NCBI GenBank assembly: GCA_023614405.1
Contig: CM042696.1
Coordinates: forward strand, 335,163,211-335,227,210
Direction: 5' to 3'
Origin: Avena insularis
Lineage: Eukaryota; Streptophyta; Magnoliopsida; Poales; Poaceae
DNA: 64,000 bases
Each line of letters starts with the position of its first letter. The stretch's first letter is position 1. This document shows positions 45,465 through 56,208 of the stretch, in pieces. Below the pieces are notes generated by a model, which was not told where the DNA came from, did not search any database, and was given only the letters and a program-made list of their open reading frames with translations. The translations under genes were made by a program, and so were the position numbers.

Positions 45465-48260
45465 CTACGAAGCATTTTTCTTCGACATGGATTTGGGATT
45501 TGGGGGCTTCATCGCATCCGTGGCAGTCTCCGACGCCACGGACTTGCCGGCAGTACCCCCAGATGCCGCAGCCTTTGCATCCTTCGCTTGACGCCGCTCC
45601 TCGGAATACTTGGCGAGTGTATCGATAAGCTGGGGACCATAATTTTTGCATTTACCAGCAAAGGGAGCAAACACTACCTGCTGGCCTCTAACGTCGATAG
45701 GCATCGCCTCAGAAATAGCGGCAGGATCCATCTCCACGCCATGGGCTTGCACCATTACGAGTGCCATGGTGGCACCGACAGAGCGCTATGAGTTCTTGAA
45801 GTCCGCGGGGATTCCTCCAGCCAGGGACTCCACCAAGTCTCCAAGGTTATCGATCAGTCCAGCCTTGGGAGTTAAGTCCTCGCGGATACGACGGATACAT
45901 CCTTGGCCTTCCCCAACGTCTTCTGGAGAGATACACTGCGGTCTTCGACTGCAGTGACGACACCTGCCAAAGCACCCGCGTGGCACAGAGATTGGGCGTC
46001 AAAGCTCAAGCCGCTAGCATCTGCATACACAAAAGTGTTAGTATAACAACCATACATCAAAGCACAGATGAGAAAGGCACATCCAGACGAAAAAGAAGAC
46101 CCGAGAGGGACTTGGCAATCGCGAAAAGTTGCTCCTTGAACAACTTCTCCCTCTCAGCAGTGGAGACACGGAGATCCTCCTCTCGCTTCTGCGACTCCCC
46201 CAAATCTGCGACCACCTCATCACGATTCTTCGTCGATGCGGCCAACGTCTTCTCCAGTGCAGTAGCATGGAGAATAATTCATTATGCTCAGCTGTGACAT
46301 ACAGGGAATATCACCAAATCGAATCAATGAAATTCACAAAGACAAAGACGAAGTCGAAACTTACTTTCGACAACACGATGGCGATTGTCCGGTCGCGCAT
46401 GCTGCCGACCCATGTCAAGGACTTGCTCCGCTAGGCGGGCAACCTCCTTCACAATGAGCTGCATCAGGAGACAATAAAAGTTCAAGTAAATAGCACCAAG
46501 AATAAATTCGACTACCAATTACAAGATACCTACATGATCCTCCACAGATTCCGAAGAAGGCTGTCGCACAGTCGTCCGAGTAACCATCTGATGTTCCCCA
46601 GCATGTGGGGAACTCGATGAATTATGCTTGGAGTGGGCCGCCAATGGAGGAGAAGGAGACCGCTCGGCCATCTTCTTGGCCTTGGAGTCTGCGACTCTGG
46701 ACTACTTCACAAATTGGACATTGTCAGAAGACGACGACGCTGCTTGGCTAGAACACACATAAAAAAAAGCTTCAGGAAAAATAGCAACTCAAAGAAGAAA
46801 CCAAAACGAGGTCGCGAATAAAGAACTTACCAGTCAAATCTATCAAGGTTGAAGGATTGCTCCTGCGACTCTGACGACTCCTTTGGCAGTCGTAACTTCT
46901 TCCGAGCAGGAGGAGCCACGGACTGCACAAGAACGGCGGGAATCGACTGCTCTACACCAACAGAAGGGCCTTCTAGAGTCGACGACGACGAAGCATCCGA
47001 GTCCTTGCTACGAGAACGCTTGCGAGTGTCTGGATCACTGGACTCGGGGGCTTCCTCCTCCTCTTCAATTGCGACGGTCGATTCCGACTCGTCCTCTTCA
47101 TCCACTTCGGGAGGAATAACCCCTTCAAGAAGAGGGGGCAAATTGGGAGACACCTTCCAATCCTGCATTCGGAAGACAATTCATACACCAAAAACTTAAC
47201 GGCAATCGACAAAGAAAGGTACTTCGTATCACAATTCTACCTCAGGAGGAGGGTTAGAGGGGTCGAAGGGAGGCACGACTGGTTCGCCTGGGAGAACCTC
47301 CTTGGCGGTGTACTTCGTCACCAGTCGCTGCCTCTTATCTACTTCACCCGCAGAAATGCCATCGGCAGATACGCAAGTGGCATCGTTCGCACCAGCCCAT
47401 TGGAACATGGGGTGGACTCTGGCCCACAGAGGCTGGATACGACGGTGCAACCATGTGTGAATGAGGGCAGTGCCTCCCTCTTATTTACCTATGCGACCCT
47501 CGAGGTCGCAGACGCGCTTGTACAGCACTTCCGTCTGCTCGGACTCGCCAGGCATCACTACGTTCTTCCAAGAACACCTTCTCTTGCACGGCATCACGGG
47601 ATCGAAGGGCACGAGTCCGTAGTGCTCTCCGTCGGCCTTCTGGTCGCGGATGTAGAACCACTTGTCTCTCCACCCTTGGACAGACGCCATGAGTTTGATA
47701 TCAAAATAAGTGGTAGAGGAGTCGACATGGATTCCGCAGCCTCCTACGTCATAGACTACAGAACCAGACGCTGACTGGCGCTTCAGCTTAAAAATCCTCT
47801 TAAAGATGCCAAAGTGTGGATCGACTCCGAGCCTGCACTCGCAAAGGGTAATGAAGCAGGAGATGTGGAGAATAGAATTTGGGGACAGCTGATGCAGCTG
47901 GAGCCCATATAAGCAAAGGAGGCCCATGAAGAAAGGATGCAGGGGAAGAGAAAGACCGCGGATTATGAACGCAAGGAACATCACCCAGAAACCAGCAGGA
48001 GGGCAACGAATTACCTCCACGTCGGGAACTCGCGAGTCATCCTCCACGGAGGGAATAACTCCATCTTGACGTAGGAGAAGAAGCTCGGAGGACTTGATGA
48101 TGGATGCGTGCCATGCGCCATTGGTGACGCGGGTACCCGCGCCCTTCTTCTTCCTAGCATCGGCGGCGCTGGTACCCATAGTGGCGGAGCTGCCCTTCTT
48201 CTTGGTGGCGGCAATGGTGGCGGCAGACCCAGCAGCGACGCCTCCCTTCTTCTTGCCCAT
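45465..48260 (-). pseudogene. E1 antisense gene A1 (PF04195-like domain, spliced)
   Basis: Runs opposite to E1. Exon A starts at ATG 48260 (MGKKKGGVAAG) with a basic N-terminus and the hydrophobic core FIIRGLSLPLHPFFMGLL, LHQLSPNSILHISCFITLCE and DKWFYIRDQKADG, resembling the family named putative gypsy type transposon (PF04195). A TAA at 47479-47481 interrupts it before RRIQPLWARVHPMF. Introns with GT...AG borders: 47240-47163, 46830-46748, 46533-46459 and 46364-46292. Exon B (47162-46831) is acidic (EVDEEDESES) followed by a basic RKRSRSK. Later exons hold a coiled coil (DLGESQKREEDLRVSTAER) and end at a TAG after SMSKKNAS (45465). E2 has the same domain order, the first intron in the same place and a stop at the matching point. 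Function unknown. Confidence 0.75.
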
Positions 48261-48739
48261 CTTGCGATGGCGGTGGGAACGGAGGAAGTAGCTCGGAAAG
48301 ACACGAAGTTGGTCCAGTGCCGCGAAGAGGGTGTGCGCAGGGAAGCAGAGAGCAGCAGCAATGGAAATGGAGGCACGAGCAGAGAATGGCAGATGGGAAA
48401 ATTACCGCAGCTGCGCTGCTACTTAACCTCCTCGTGGATGCCATCCAACGGCCAGCGGAAACCCTACTGGATGCGTGGCGCACATCGCCATCGAAACGTG
48501 GCGAAACCAAAACAAGAACCGTCCCCCACTATCTCCATTACGCGCGGAAATCAAGGAGACACAGTTAAAATAGAAGATTACGCATGCCCGGTCAAATCAA
48601 AATCAGAAAGGAGACCCACCACTCGTCACGTCCCGTCAAAGCCGCTCACGCGGGCTACCAAGGTGATCACATCGTCTGCACTGATGTTATTTCAGCAGCA
48701 GAATATTTCAACTACTTTAGTCCTTGCTAGAGTCTTCGA

Positions 48740-49570
48740 CTCCACCAAGCACTCGGGGGCTACTACCATAGGGAGCGCTGGTCGCACCCTACGATATATT
48801 TTTCTGCAGGTATAAGAACATTAAAGGCATACCCACCACTCGAATCTACGATTCAATTGAGGATCATGGGTTACTCCCATAGGGAGCGCCGGAAGCAAAT
48901 TCGACTGAAACAAGCAACAAAAGACGGCAGCAGTTGCAAAAGGTCTTTAGTCCCCTCCTGAGTCTTCGACTCAACCAGGCACTCGGGGGCTACTCCCGTA
49001 GGGAGCGCTGGTCGCGCACCCTATGATTATTTGTACATCGTACTGTGTGTCGATAACATCCATACCCCGAAGGTTATGGCGACTCCGCCTCATATTATCC
49101 CTACAAAGAGACTGCGTCTTCTGGGCCACCCGAATCATCTCCGCGATGGCAAAAATTCAGATGCCGCGCTTACAGCGTGAAGATAAGACCTGAATAAGGC
49201 CTGGCAATGCATCTTCTGCACACTACCAGAAACATATCCGTGCCTGCATGTACGATGAACATGCCTTGACGGACGCGTTGAGTGCTCACACTTATACACG
49301 AATTCGACTCCTGTAAGACCTTTGAGGCTTGAGTCGAATTACGCTAGCACTTTTCTGAATTCGAGTCCAGGGACTCGAGTTTGAGTAGATTGCGTTGTTT
49401 TGCCCTAAGGCAGTTAACTGATACCGATACATCGGATAAATCAGGCACGTATATCAATAATCCCTATGACATAAACAGAACACTCAAAAATATACTCAGT
49501 CATGCACTCGAAAAGACTCCATAAAAGTCCCCAGTCGAATCTGCGATTCCACTGGTCACTTGAGGGCTAC
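48740..49570 (+). repeat. E1 pre-LTR region with polypurine-tract-like direct repeats
   Basis: Copies of a motif ctcgggggctactcccatag + ggagcgctgg appear near 48752-48785 and 48974-49015, with a partial copy near 48865. The true polypurine tract beside the 3' LTR (cacttgagggctac, ending 49570) is a variant of the same motif. The central ctcccatagggag is a short palindrome. The remaining sequence shows no gene. Confidence 0.7.
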
Positions 49571-50057
49571 TGACATGGGTATAGCCTATGGGTACTTGAG
49601 TTCAGTATATATGGTCCAGATACGGCGGAAGCCCATGGCGTTGCCAAGGCCCATATGAAGAATTCGAGTGGCCCACAAACTCTCGATTGCTTGCGAGACA
49701 AGAAGAAGCTTAAGATAGAAAGTTTAAAGGGAAAACCCTAATCTATAACCGACTCGACCTGCTACCCGAGACCTAGTTTATCTCTATAAAGGCTAGGAGG
49801 GGGCTGCTAGAAGCACACACACAACCCTAGTTTCGACAACTCTCGCCAGATTGCATCTGCGCGCCCCTGTAATCTTCGATTCCTTCGTTAATTCCAAGAG
49901 AAGACAAGCAGGAGTAGGGACCTCTACGAGGCCTGAACCTGGGTAAAACTTGTGTCCCTGTGTGCTTGTTTTCTAGCCGACTGATGCCTTCAGCGCTCCC
50001 TCCTTCTCCAAAATCCAAGTCCACAAAAATGGGCATTGACGAGTTAAACCCTCGTCA
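49571..50057 (+). repeat. 3' LTR of Gypsy E1
   Basis: 487 bp, the partner of 30655-31130, ending accctcgtca before the target copy CTAAC. Confidence 0.9.
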
Positions 50058-50089
50058 CTAACAAATGCAAAGAAATGTCGCGACCATAC

Positions 50090-50760
50090 CTTGTCGTTGG
50101 CGGTCGGCGGCTCGTCGGGTATTCTGCCGAACAGGTTGACTGGCACCGGCATGTCCGTGGTGGAGATGGACTGCTGCTTGTTCGATGCCTCCGGGGTTGT
50201 GTTCGCGGTCGCTGGAGTGCGATTGAGGTCGATGGTAGGTTCTCCCGCCTCTGACGATGCCATGCGGGGATGGACAAACCGGGAGAGCGAGGCGACGATC
50301 CAAGCAAAGGTGTGTGCGGGCCTGGCGTCTAGGGCTGACCTTGTGGCTGGCCGTAAGGCGTGGAAGTGATAGAGCTAGTAGAGGACGCGTCGACCATGGA
50401 CATGCCGGGAATAGCGATGGCGCCACCACCGAAGGCCACGGTGCCACCGAAAGTGGCGGTCAGCGCCTCCTGCTTCATCATGTTCACAGTGTGCTTGGCG
50501 GCATTCACTGCCAGCTCATTGTGATTGACCCTGTTCTGCACGGCGAGGAAGCGCTCGTTGTCCTCCCGGCGGTCCTTGTCGAGCTTGGCTGCGGCGAGTC
50601 GAGCTCGCGCCGCAACACACCGGCCAGCGCGCTTCTCTGACTCAGTTTTTCGCTCCTCCACCGTCAGGTCCTTGGCAAGCTTCTCCGGTCGGCCGCGCTT
50701 CTTGGCGGTGGGAAGACCAAAGGGCGCAGCCGACCATGGCGGTGGGATCCATTGCCTTCC
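50090..50760 (-). pseudogene. NAM-associated-type protein, exon 1 with AT-hook
   Basis: Minus-strand exon: GLPTAKKRGRPEKLAKDL contains the AT-hook core RGRP (about 50700-50680), followed by an Arg/Ala/Glu helix (RCVAARARLAAAKLDKDRRE) and, after a stop at 50329 and a frame change, EPTIDLNRTP and the family signature DMPVPVNLFG. A donor aag|gtatgg lies at 50090/50089. E1 inserted 27-32 bp into the intron. Ignoring E1 and one target copy leaves a 75-bp intron to the acceptor gtgtaag at 30607, where exon 2 starts. The splice phase is off by one base, so either a border is mis-placed or another mutation exists. AT-hooks bind the minor groove of AT-rich DNA; the family's role is not established. 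Confidence 0.7.
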
Positions 50761-50784
50761 CTACCGCTCCCGCTAGTGGAAATT

Positions 50785-51527
50785 TGGGAGAGAGTTTTTG
50801 GAGGGAGAAGTGGAGTCGTTTGTGTGCAACTGGCAGGAGGGACCTCCAAAGGTGAAGAGAGGATACGGGAGGCCGTGCGTGCTGTCCAGGCCGATGCAAC
50901 CGTTACCCAAATTAGGTGCATGGATGGGTCAAGCTGGATGTGTCGGTCCGGATGGGTCGGTCCGGATGGGTCGGGCCGTTGGGAGGCCGCGCACGTCCCG
51001 CATGTCCGCGTGGACGTGTTTGGATGCGTCCGGGATGGTTTGGTCGGCCTGGTAAAGATGCCCTAACCGCTATTTTTTTTGAAAAATGCTACTGTTCACC
51101 TAGAGGATCTCACGACTCAGCATCCCCGGTTCCTCGTGCGTGTCTTGGCTCGTGTGAGTCACGTTTCGGGCTCTTTGACGCGTGTCCGGGCTCGTGCCAG
51201 CCACAGACGGCTGTGGCGTCCACCACTACCATCTTATCCCACACAGGTTGGAGTCTCCCTTCCACTCGTTCACAAAACCAAAATGTTGGGCGTGCCGTCC
51301 CTGCTTTTCTTGCGCGTTTTTTTCTTCGAAATTCCACCTACTATTAATAATCATCAATAGCACAAAGAGTACTAAAAATAATAAAATTACAAATAGGTAA
51401 TTGGACCAGCTAGCGACGACTACATAAACTAGCACGAGCCGAAGGCACGCCGCCGTCCTCGCCCCTCCATCGCCGGAGTCGGTCAAAGCTTGTCGTAGTA
51501 GAGCGCGTTGCCCCTGCTACTCCCTCA
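50785..51527. other. Flank with 14-bp tandem motif and a transposon-like terminus
   Basis: At 50930-50985 the motif ggatgggtcggtcc is repeated two to three times. At about 51043-51064 the sequence ggtttggtcggcctggtaaa + gatgccc followed by taa resembles the right end of a TIR DNA element, but I found no matching left end. A GC-rich segment and the T-rich ctatttttttt at 51069 follow. No gene is supported. Confidence 0.45.
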
Positions 51528-51793
51528 TAGCATATCCACCGGCATGACCCAACCCGTCCGAACGGACGCGCGGGGCGTGCGCGGCCGCTCCAGCGGCACG
51601 ACCCATCCGGACCGACGCGTCTGGCCTGACCCATCGACACACCAAAATTGCGTTGATGATGCGTCCTGCACGGACGGGAGCGGTCCAAGCGTGTGCCACT
51701 GGCCCAGCCGTCATCGACCGGTCAGTGCAACACCGATTTAGACGCGCAGTGACACCGATTCAGATGCGCAGGCAGCCACTTGACCGCTGGCAT

Positions 51794-51877
51794 CCTTCGC
51801 CATCAATGCCGACGGGACGACAGCATGTGACTGACGAGACACCGCCCGAGTTCCCGCGTCGGCATTGATGGCGAAGG
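51794..51877. repeat. Perfect 20-bp inverted repeat with 44-nt loop
   Basis: The arm ccttcgccatcaatgccgac (51794-51813) is exactly complementary to 51858-51877. The RNA would fold as a 20-bp stem, a shape compatible with a small-RNA precursor or a transposon subterminal hairpin. Confidence 0.9.
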
Positions 51878-52053
51878 CGCGAAAACCTGCACGTGCTCAC
51901 ACAGGGGCTACTCCACCGGCCCCTGCACACATCGGTGTCTCACACCCCACCTCTCGCCATCGCCAGATACATTCCTCCAGCGCCGTCGCTGCCAACGCCA
52001 ACGCCAACAATGAAGACTTCGGACTTTATGAAGAAGAAGGCCAAGAATGACCA

Positions 52054-52983
52054 CAAGGCGAGCTGATCCGGCTCGAGCAGCCGGCGCGGGCAGGGGGTGA
52101 CCTGTCGGCCTTCCTTTGGGGGGTTGTCCTGCCGGCGCCGTGGCTCCAGCACTTCGCCCGCCGCCCCGCCATGCGCCAGGTGGAGGAGGAGCCCCACCGC
52201 GACCACCGCTACTTCTGCATCGCAGAGTATGAGCAGTGGTGGAGGGAGGGAGCAGGCATCGCCCACCATGATGTCTCCCTCCCCACGAGATGGCACCTCA
52301 ACTGGAAGCGGGTCCCGGTGCCACCCACGCCTAAGGAGGGCAAAGCGCTGGAGGAGGAGATCCGCCACTGCATCTACAAGCTCCCATCGGCCGTCTAGGG
52401 GGATCGCGGCTACCAGAGCAAGGAATTCTGGAAAGAGTTCCTTGCCGTGGAACACAGGACGCGGGATGCGAGCAACTTCCTTGGCGAGTTCCAGCTGTGG
52501 GACGTCCGCAATCTCCCCGCGTTCGAGTCCGACGACGACAACACCGTCAACCACTCCGATGCTGATCTCGGTGATGACGATGTCGGCATCATCGTCAAGG
52601 AGGAGGACGTTGTCGTAGCCGTTGCCGCGCACCTGCCCCTGGAGTACCAAGAACTCCTGGAGCGGGTCTACGATGAGGGCGCCTTCACCGAGCAGGCCAT
52701 TGTGGCCAAAGCAAGGGACGAGGATGCCCTATGGGACAGCTACCAAGAGGTTGTCTAGCTCACCGACCTGGTGGGGCAAGTGAAAGAGGGACTGCCTCTT
52801 CCACCGCCGCCGCTGCCTGGGAGGGCACGACCGACCGTACTGGTGGAGGGGATGGATGGGTTGCCAGCGTGGCCTGTGAAGGTGATCAACCAGCCATCGT
52901 CCGTGACCGCGCCCACGCCGGCTCAAGGCCTGCCACTGGCGCATCTCTGGACGCTGCCGAAGTACATCGAACGCGATTCCTAG
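52054..52983 (+). pseudogene. Transposon-carried hypothetical protein with two in-frame TAG stops
   Basis: One frame stays coherent for about 310 codons: ELIRLEQPARAGGDLSAFLW near the start, RYFCIAEYEQWWREGAGIA, WHLNWKRVPVPPTP, an acidic middle (ESDDDNTVNHSDADLGDDD), LPLEYQELLERVYDEGAFTE and a C-terminal LWTLPKYIERDS. TAG codons at 52396-52398 and 52756-52758 interrupt it. Trp-rich and acidic segments resemble proteins I have seen in grass DNA elements, but I cannot name the family. High GC and the frame preserved across both stops show recent coding function. Confidence 0.55.
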
Positions 52984-53285
52984 ATTGACGGGGCGGTGCA
53001 TATGGCAAAGATCAGTAGTTTTAGGCCTATGCTAGTTTCAATTTAGTTTTTAATATTTTGAATGTAAATTACACATAAATATATATATGAATCTTGCCAG
53101 TTTTAGCGTGTATTGTCTCTGTTTGAATTTTAAAAAAATCGTAAGCATGGACAGATGGGTCGCGCTGCTATTCGCGGTTAGCTGGATAGGCCGGACCACG
53201 ACCCAAATCTTCCCATGACCTGACCCATCCAGACCAAAACGAACGTTTTGGGTCGCCTGTTTGGGTCAGCCCGGTGGAGATGTCC

Positions 53286-53660
53286 TCAGCGCGCTACCTT
53301 GCTCCTCCTCCACCACGCGCCCATCAAGCTGCCTGAAATTCCTCGCTGCCTTTTCGAACGTCCATCAATCTGCTGCGCGCGTGCTACGAGGTGGCGTTCT
53401 CTGCTACACGGGGTCGGAGCTGCTACACGTGGCGGCGAGCGCTGCTACATGCCGTGGCGGCTGCTACTACAAATGGCGACACGACTGCTATAAGCGGCGG
53501 CGACGACTGTTGCTATAAACCGACAGCATGCTACAAGCTGGCGGTCAGCTACCGAGGGTGCTACTAAAGTTCACCAGAGATGCTACTAAAGGCCACCAGA
53601 TATGCTACATACGGCCGGCCGCGGTGCTACCAGCATGGTCGATGCCGGCAAGGTCTCTCA
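53286..53660. repeat. Degenerate tgctac tandem repeat
   Basis: At about 53380-53640 the hexamer tgctac (or gctact) recurs every 20-35 bp, followed by GC-rich text such as acgtggcggcgagcg. Spacing is irregular, so this is a decayed minisatellite. It occurs just outside the TIR transposon. Confidence 0.6.
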
Positions 53661-53909
53661 ACAGAGTTAACTGGCATTGACGGGCGATGGGTACTAGTGG
53701 TAACGCGCTGCTTGTCGGGTTTTAGATGTCATCCTAGCATTGTATTTTTTCTGTTGTCGGTTCTATTTTTTGCAGGATAAGGTACAAGACGATAAATACG
53801 GACATGTCTCGAGCAGAGGACCTGGGATCGGAAGTTTTGATCCACGAGGGATGCTCAACATTCTCCAGGTTGCTTGGCCGTCTTGGAATTACTAGATGAA
53901 ATTATGGTA

Positions 53910-54078
53910 CTCCCTCCGTTTCAAAATATAAGATGTTTTAGCTTTGTGAAGCTAATGTATCTAGACCATTTTTATAGTGTAGATCGGAGAGATTCGGAGT
54001 GACCATACACACTAAAAGGGGATCTATATACATTTACTTCACAAAGCTAAAACATCTTATATTTTAAAACGGAGGGAG
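53910..54078. mobile_element. Stowaway MITE (169 bp)
   Basis: Termini ctccctccgtttcaaaatat / attttaaaacggagggag, with long subterminal pairing (taagatgttttagctttgtg and its complement) and TA duplications (53908-53909, 54079-54080). A classic Triticeae Stowaway; the whole element can fold into one hairpin. Confidence 0.95.
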
Positions 54079-54080
54079 TA

Positions 54081-54519
54081 CTAATGAATATAACTAGATC
54101 GGTAAAATTTGGACAAATAGCAAATGAAGTTAAAAAAATTAAAATAATTGTTTGCATGTAGCCCCATGGATGTATGTGCGTGAATTTTTGCGCGTGGAAA
54201 TTTGAACTATGTAGCTTAAACAAAAATAACAATGTTCTCGAAAGCTATGTAATTTAATGATACGGTTAATATAGTCGGTTTCTTCTTTTGTAGGTTGCTA
54301 GAAGAGGAAGGATGAGTGCATCTCTACTATTTTCCGAGAGTTCGATACAAACCTCGAATAACTCCTTGTGTGAAAAACAATCCTTGCTACAACACTTTGC
54401 GCTTGGAGTTCCAATAAATTGGCATCGTAGTGAATCTAGTGCCATTACTGACCTCACCTTATTCCATTCCAAGCAGTCATCCATGAGAAATCATTCTCGA
54501 GGCCTTCCCATTCATCCAG
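54081..54519. other. Unassigned sequence with weak coding traces
   Basis: Frames of about 70 codons on both strands around 54270-54484 look protein-like on the minus strand (LRCQFIGTPSAKCCSKDC), but I cannot place them in a family. They may be remains of an older transposon. Confidence 0.35.
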
Positions 54520-55803
54520 TGACATCATGCATATTGCCCCGATACCTAACCCAGGGTGGCCATAGTGACACCCCATGTCAAGTCCCATCGACATGGTCGA
54601 AGACCCTGGCTATATTGATGAGGTCATGGGCCCCGGGTAGGCCCACTCGACATGAAGAACAGACCACCCGAAAGATAACATCTCTGGGAGCGCAAAAGGA
54701 GCGCTCAACCACCTCATTCTGCACCTCCTCCGAGCGAAGGTCATGCCAAAGATCAAGTTGCAGTCGTCTCCGAGAATCTCACATAATGTCATTTTTAAAC
54801 CAGCATTAGATAGGATATGCAATATCTTGTTAGGATCCACACACTGAGATAGAAAATGACTCGACAACTCGCGTATATAAAGGATCTAGGGAGCCTCCGA
54901 GCGAGGACATATCACACTTAGCCATCTCACCAGAGAAACATCATCTCTCACACCATAGAAGAGCTCTAGCCTCCCTAGGGTTCACCATCGAGCATAACAG
55001 AGATAATCCATACACCACAAATAGGAGTAGGGTCTTTATCGAGCGCTGTAGCCGGGGCCTTAACTTGTATAAACCTCATGTCTCATGTGTGGTACCATCC
55101 AATCCTGCCAAACACGTGCTTCCGCCGAACAACTAATAAACTAATGGGACAATACCATGATAGTTGGCGTGTCAGGTAGGGGTTGCGTGTTCGGATCTAC
55201 TTCAACAGGCTTGGATGGACAACCCCATCATAAACATCAATGATGGATGCTCCGCACTTTCCACTGGGAAAGCGATCTTCATCGGATGTATCGATTTTGC
55301 CACCAATGAACTAGGTAAACTTTCCATGCGTCAGCCGGTCTCATCGCCAACCACATCGCCCCCTCCAAAGGGGCCGAATTCTATGGCTGTCTCACTATCA
55401 TGGGTCTCTCCGATGCGGCATAAAGTGTTCAAAGATATGTTGCACCAAGCGGAAGAATACTACAACAAATTCATCAACCTACCATGTTTGTTGCATGGGC
55501 CAAACACCAAACACCTGGCCAAGGAATGTTGGGCCAAACCATCTTAGGGGCATCCGCCTTCCTTGAAGCCATGCAAGAAGCATGACACCAAGTCCAAGCA
55601 CACCAATGGAAACTGTCAAGTGATCCTCAAGGAGCCCGACAATCCGGACTTAATCCCTTGCCTGCGATGCAGCCCAGGAACCTGGACGCATGCGGAGAAA
55701 TGCGTTCTACATTCAACTAAATGCTCTCCCCCTGTTCGTCTTGTTCTCGAGGCACAAACTTTCGCCTTGACTCACATGACAGGATTTCGAGTTCTCCGGA
55801 AAG
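54520..55803 (+). mobile_element. 5' fragment of a third Gypsy element (E3)
   Basis: An LTR-like region with gtatataaagga near 54871 is followed at 55164 by ttggcgtgtcaggtagggg, a close match to a primer-site sequence common in cereal Gypsy elements. A gag-like frame follows (55164-55811): LHQAEEYYNKFINLPCLLHG and HLAKECWAKPS, then a TAG at 55545-55547 and continuation in the same frame. The fragment is cut at 55804 by the start of E2. The LTR start is not firmly placed and no 3' end is seen here. Confidence 0.6.
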
Positions 55804-56208
55804 TGACATAGGTACGATTACTCGGGTGCGTATGATTTGCAGCCCTATACTGGGTAAAAGGCTTACGACCCATGAAGACTTCAGATGATAGCCCAAGGAA
55901 GCAACCGACAAAGACTTTTATTGTATTAGGAAAGAGACTATGAACTGACATTGTGTTGCTATTGTAATTACGCGTATATTAAACCTATCCCCATACAGCT
56001 TTGAGACACATCCTATTATATATAGGACGGGAGAAGACCAAGCAAGAGTACCGAAATCTAGAGGGCAACTTATAATAGTGTGATTACTCAATATTCAGGC
56101 GACTTTGACTCCACTGTTTTCCTGACATCAGACGAAATCCCCAGCGTTCTTTTTTCCTCGAAATCCCAAGTCCTTCACCATGGACATTGCCGAGGTTACA
56201 CTTCGTCA
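55804..56208 (+). repeat. 5' LTR of Gypsy E2
   Basis: 405 bp. tatatatagg near 56013-56022 is a likely promoter element. The preceding five bases are gaaag, the expected target copy to look for beyond the 3' LTR. Confidence 0.75.

Larger units (their letters stand above)
30655..50057 (+). mobile_element. Gypsy element E1 (19.4 kb with nested Copia B) carrying antisense genes
   Basis: LTRs at 30655-31130 and 49571-50057, both tgacatgggta ... accctcgtca. Primer site attggcgccgtctgtggga at 31131. Flanks CTAGC and CTAAC are a target duplication with one mismatch. The sense strand codes gag, protease, RT and the start of RNase H up to about 35670; no integrase is present. The 3' half carries genes on the opposite strand (48260 down to 36127), split by Copia B. 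Without Copia B the element is about 11 kb. It sits inside an intron of the minus-strand NAM-associated gene. I could not assign a family name. Confidence 0.9.
51528..53285. mobile_element. TIR DNA transposon, about 1.76 kb, with one ORF
   Basis: The left end tagcatatccaccggcatga pairs with the right end (reverse complement ggacatctccaccgggctga) with few mismatches over about 23 bp. TCA flanks both sides (51525-51527, 53286-53288), a possible 3-bp target duplication. Inside are a perfect 20-bp inverted repeat (51794-51877) and a decayed ORF of 310 codons. No transposase motif was recognised, so it is probably non-autonomous and may carry captured sequence. Superfamily uncertain: a 3-bp target would suit PIF/Harbinger or CACTA. 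Confidence 0.55.

Noticed and set aside
47450..47490. Intron in the antisense gene just before RRIQPL
   Set aside because: Coding similarity to E2 continues across the site and only one TAA (E1) or a frame change (E2) breaks it, so a mutation is more likely than an intron.
50752..51347. Plus-strand frames of 85-143 codons
   Set aside because: Low-complexity GC-rich sequence without domains, opposite the promoter side of the NAM-associated gene.
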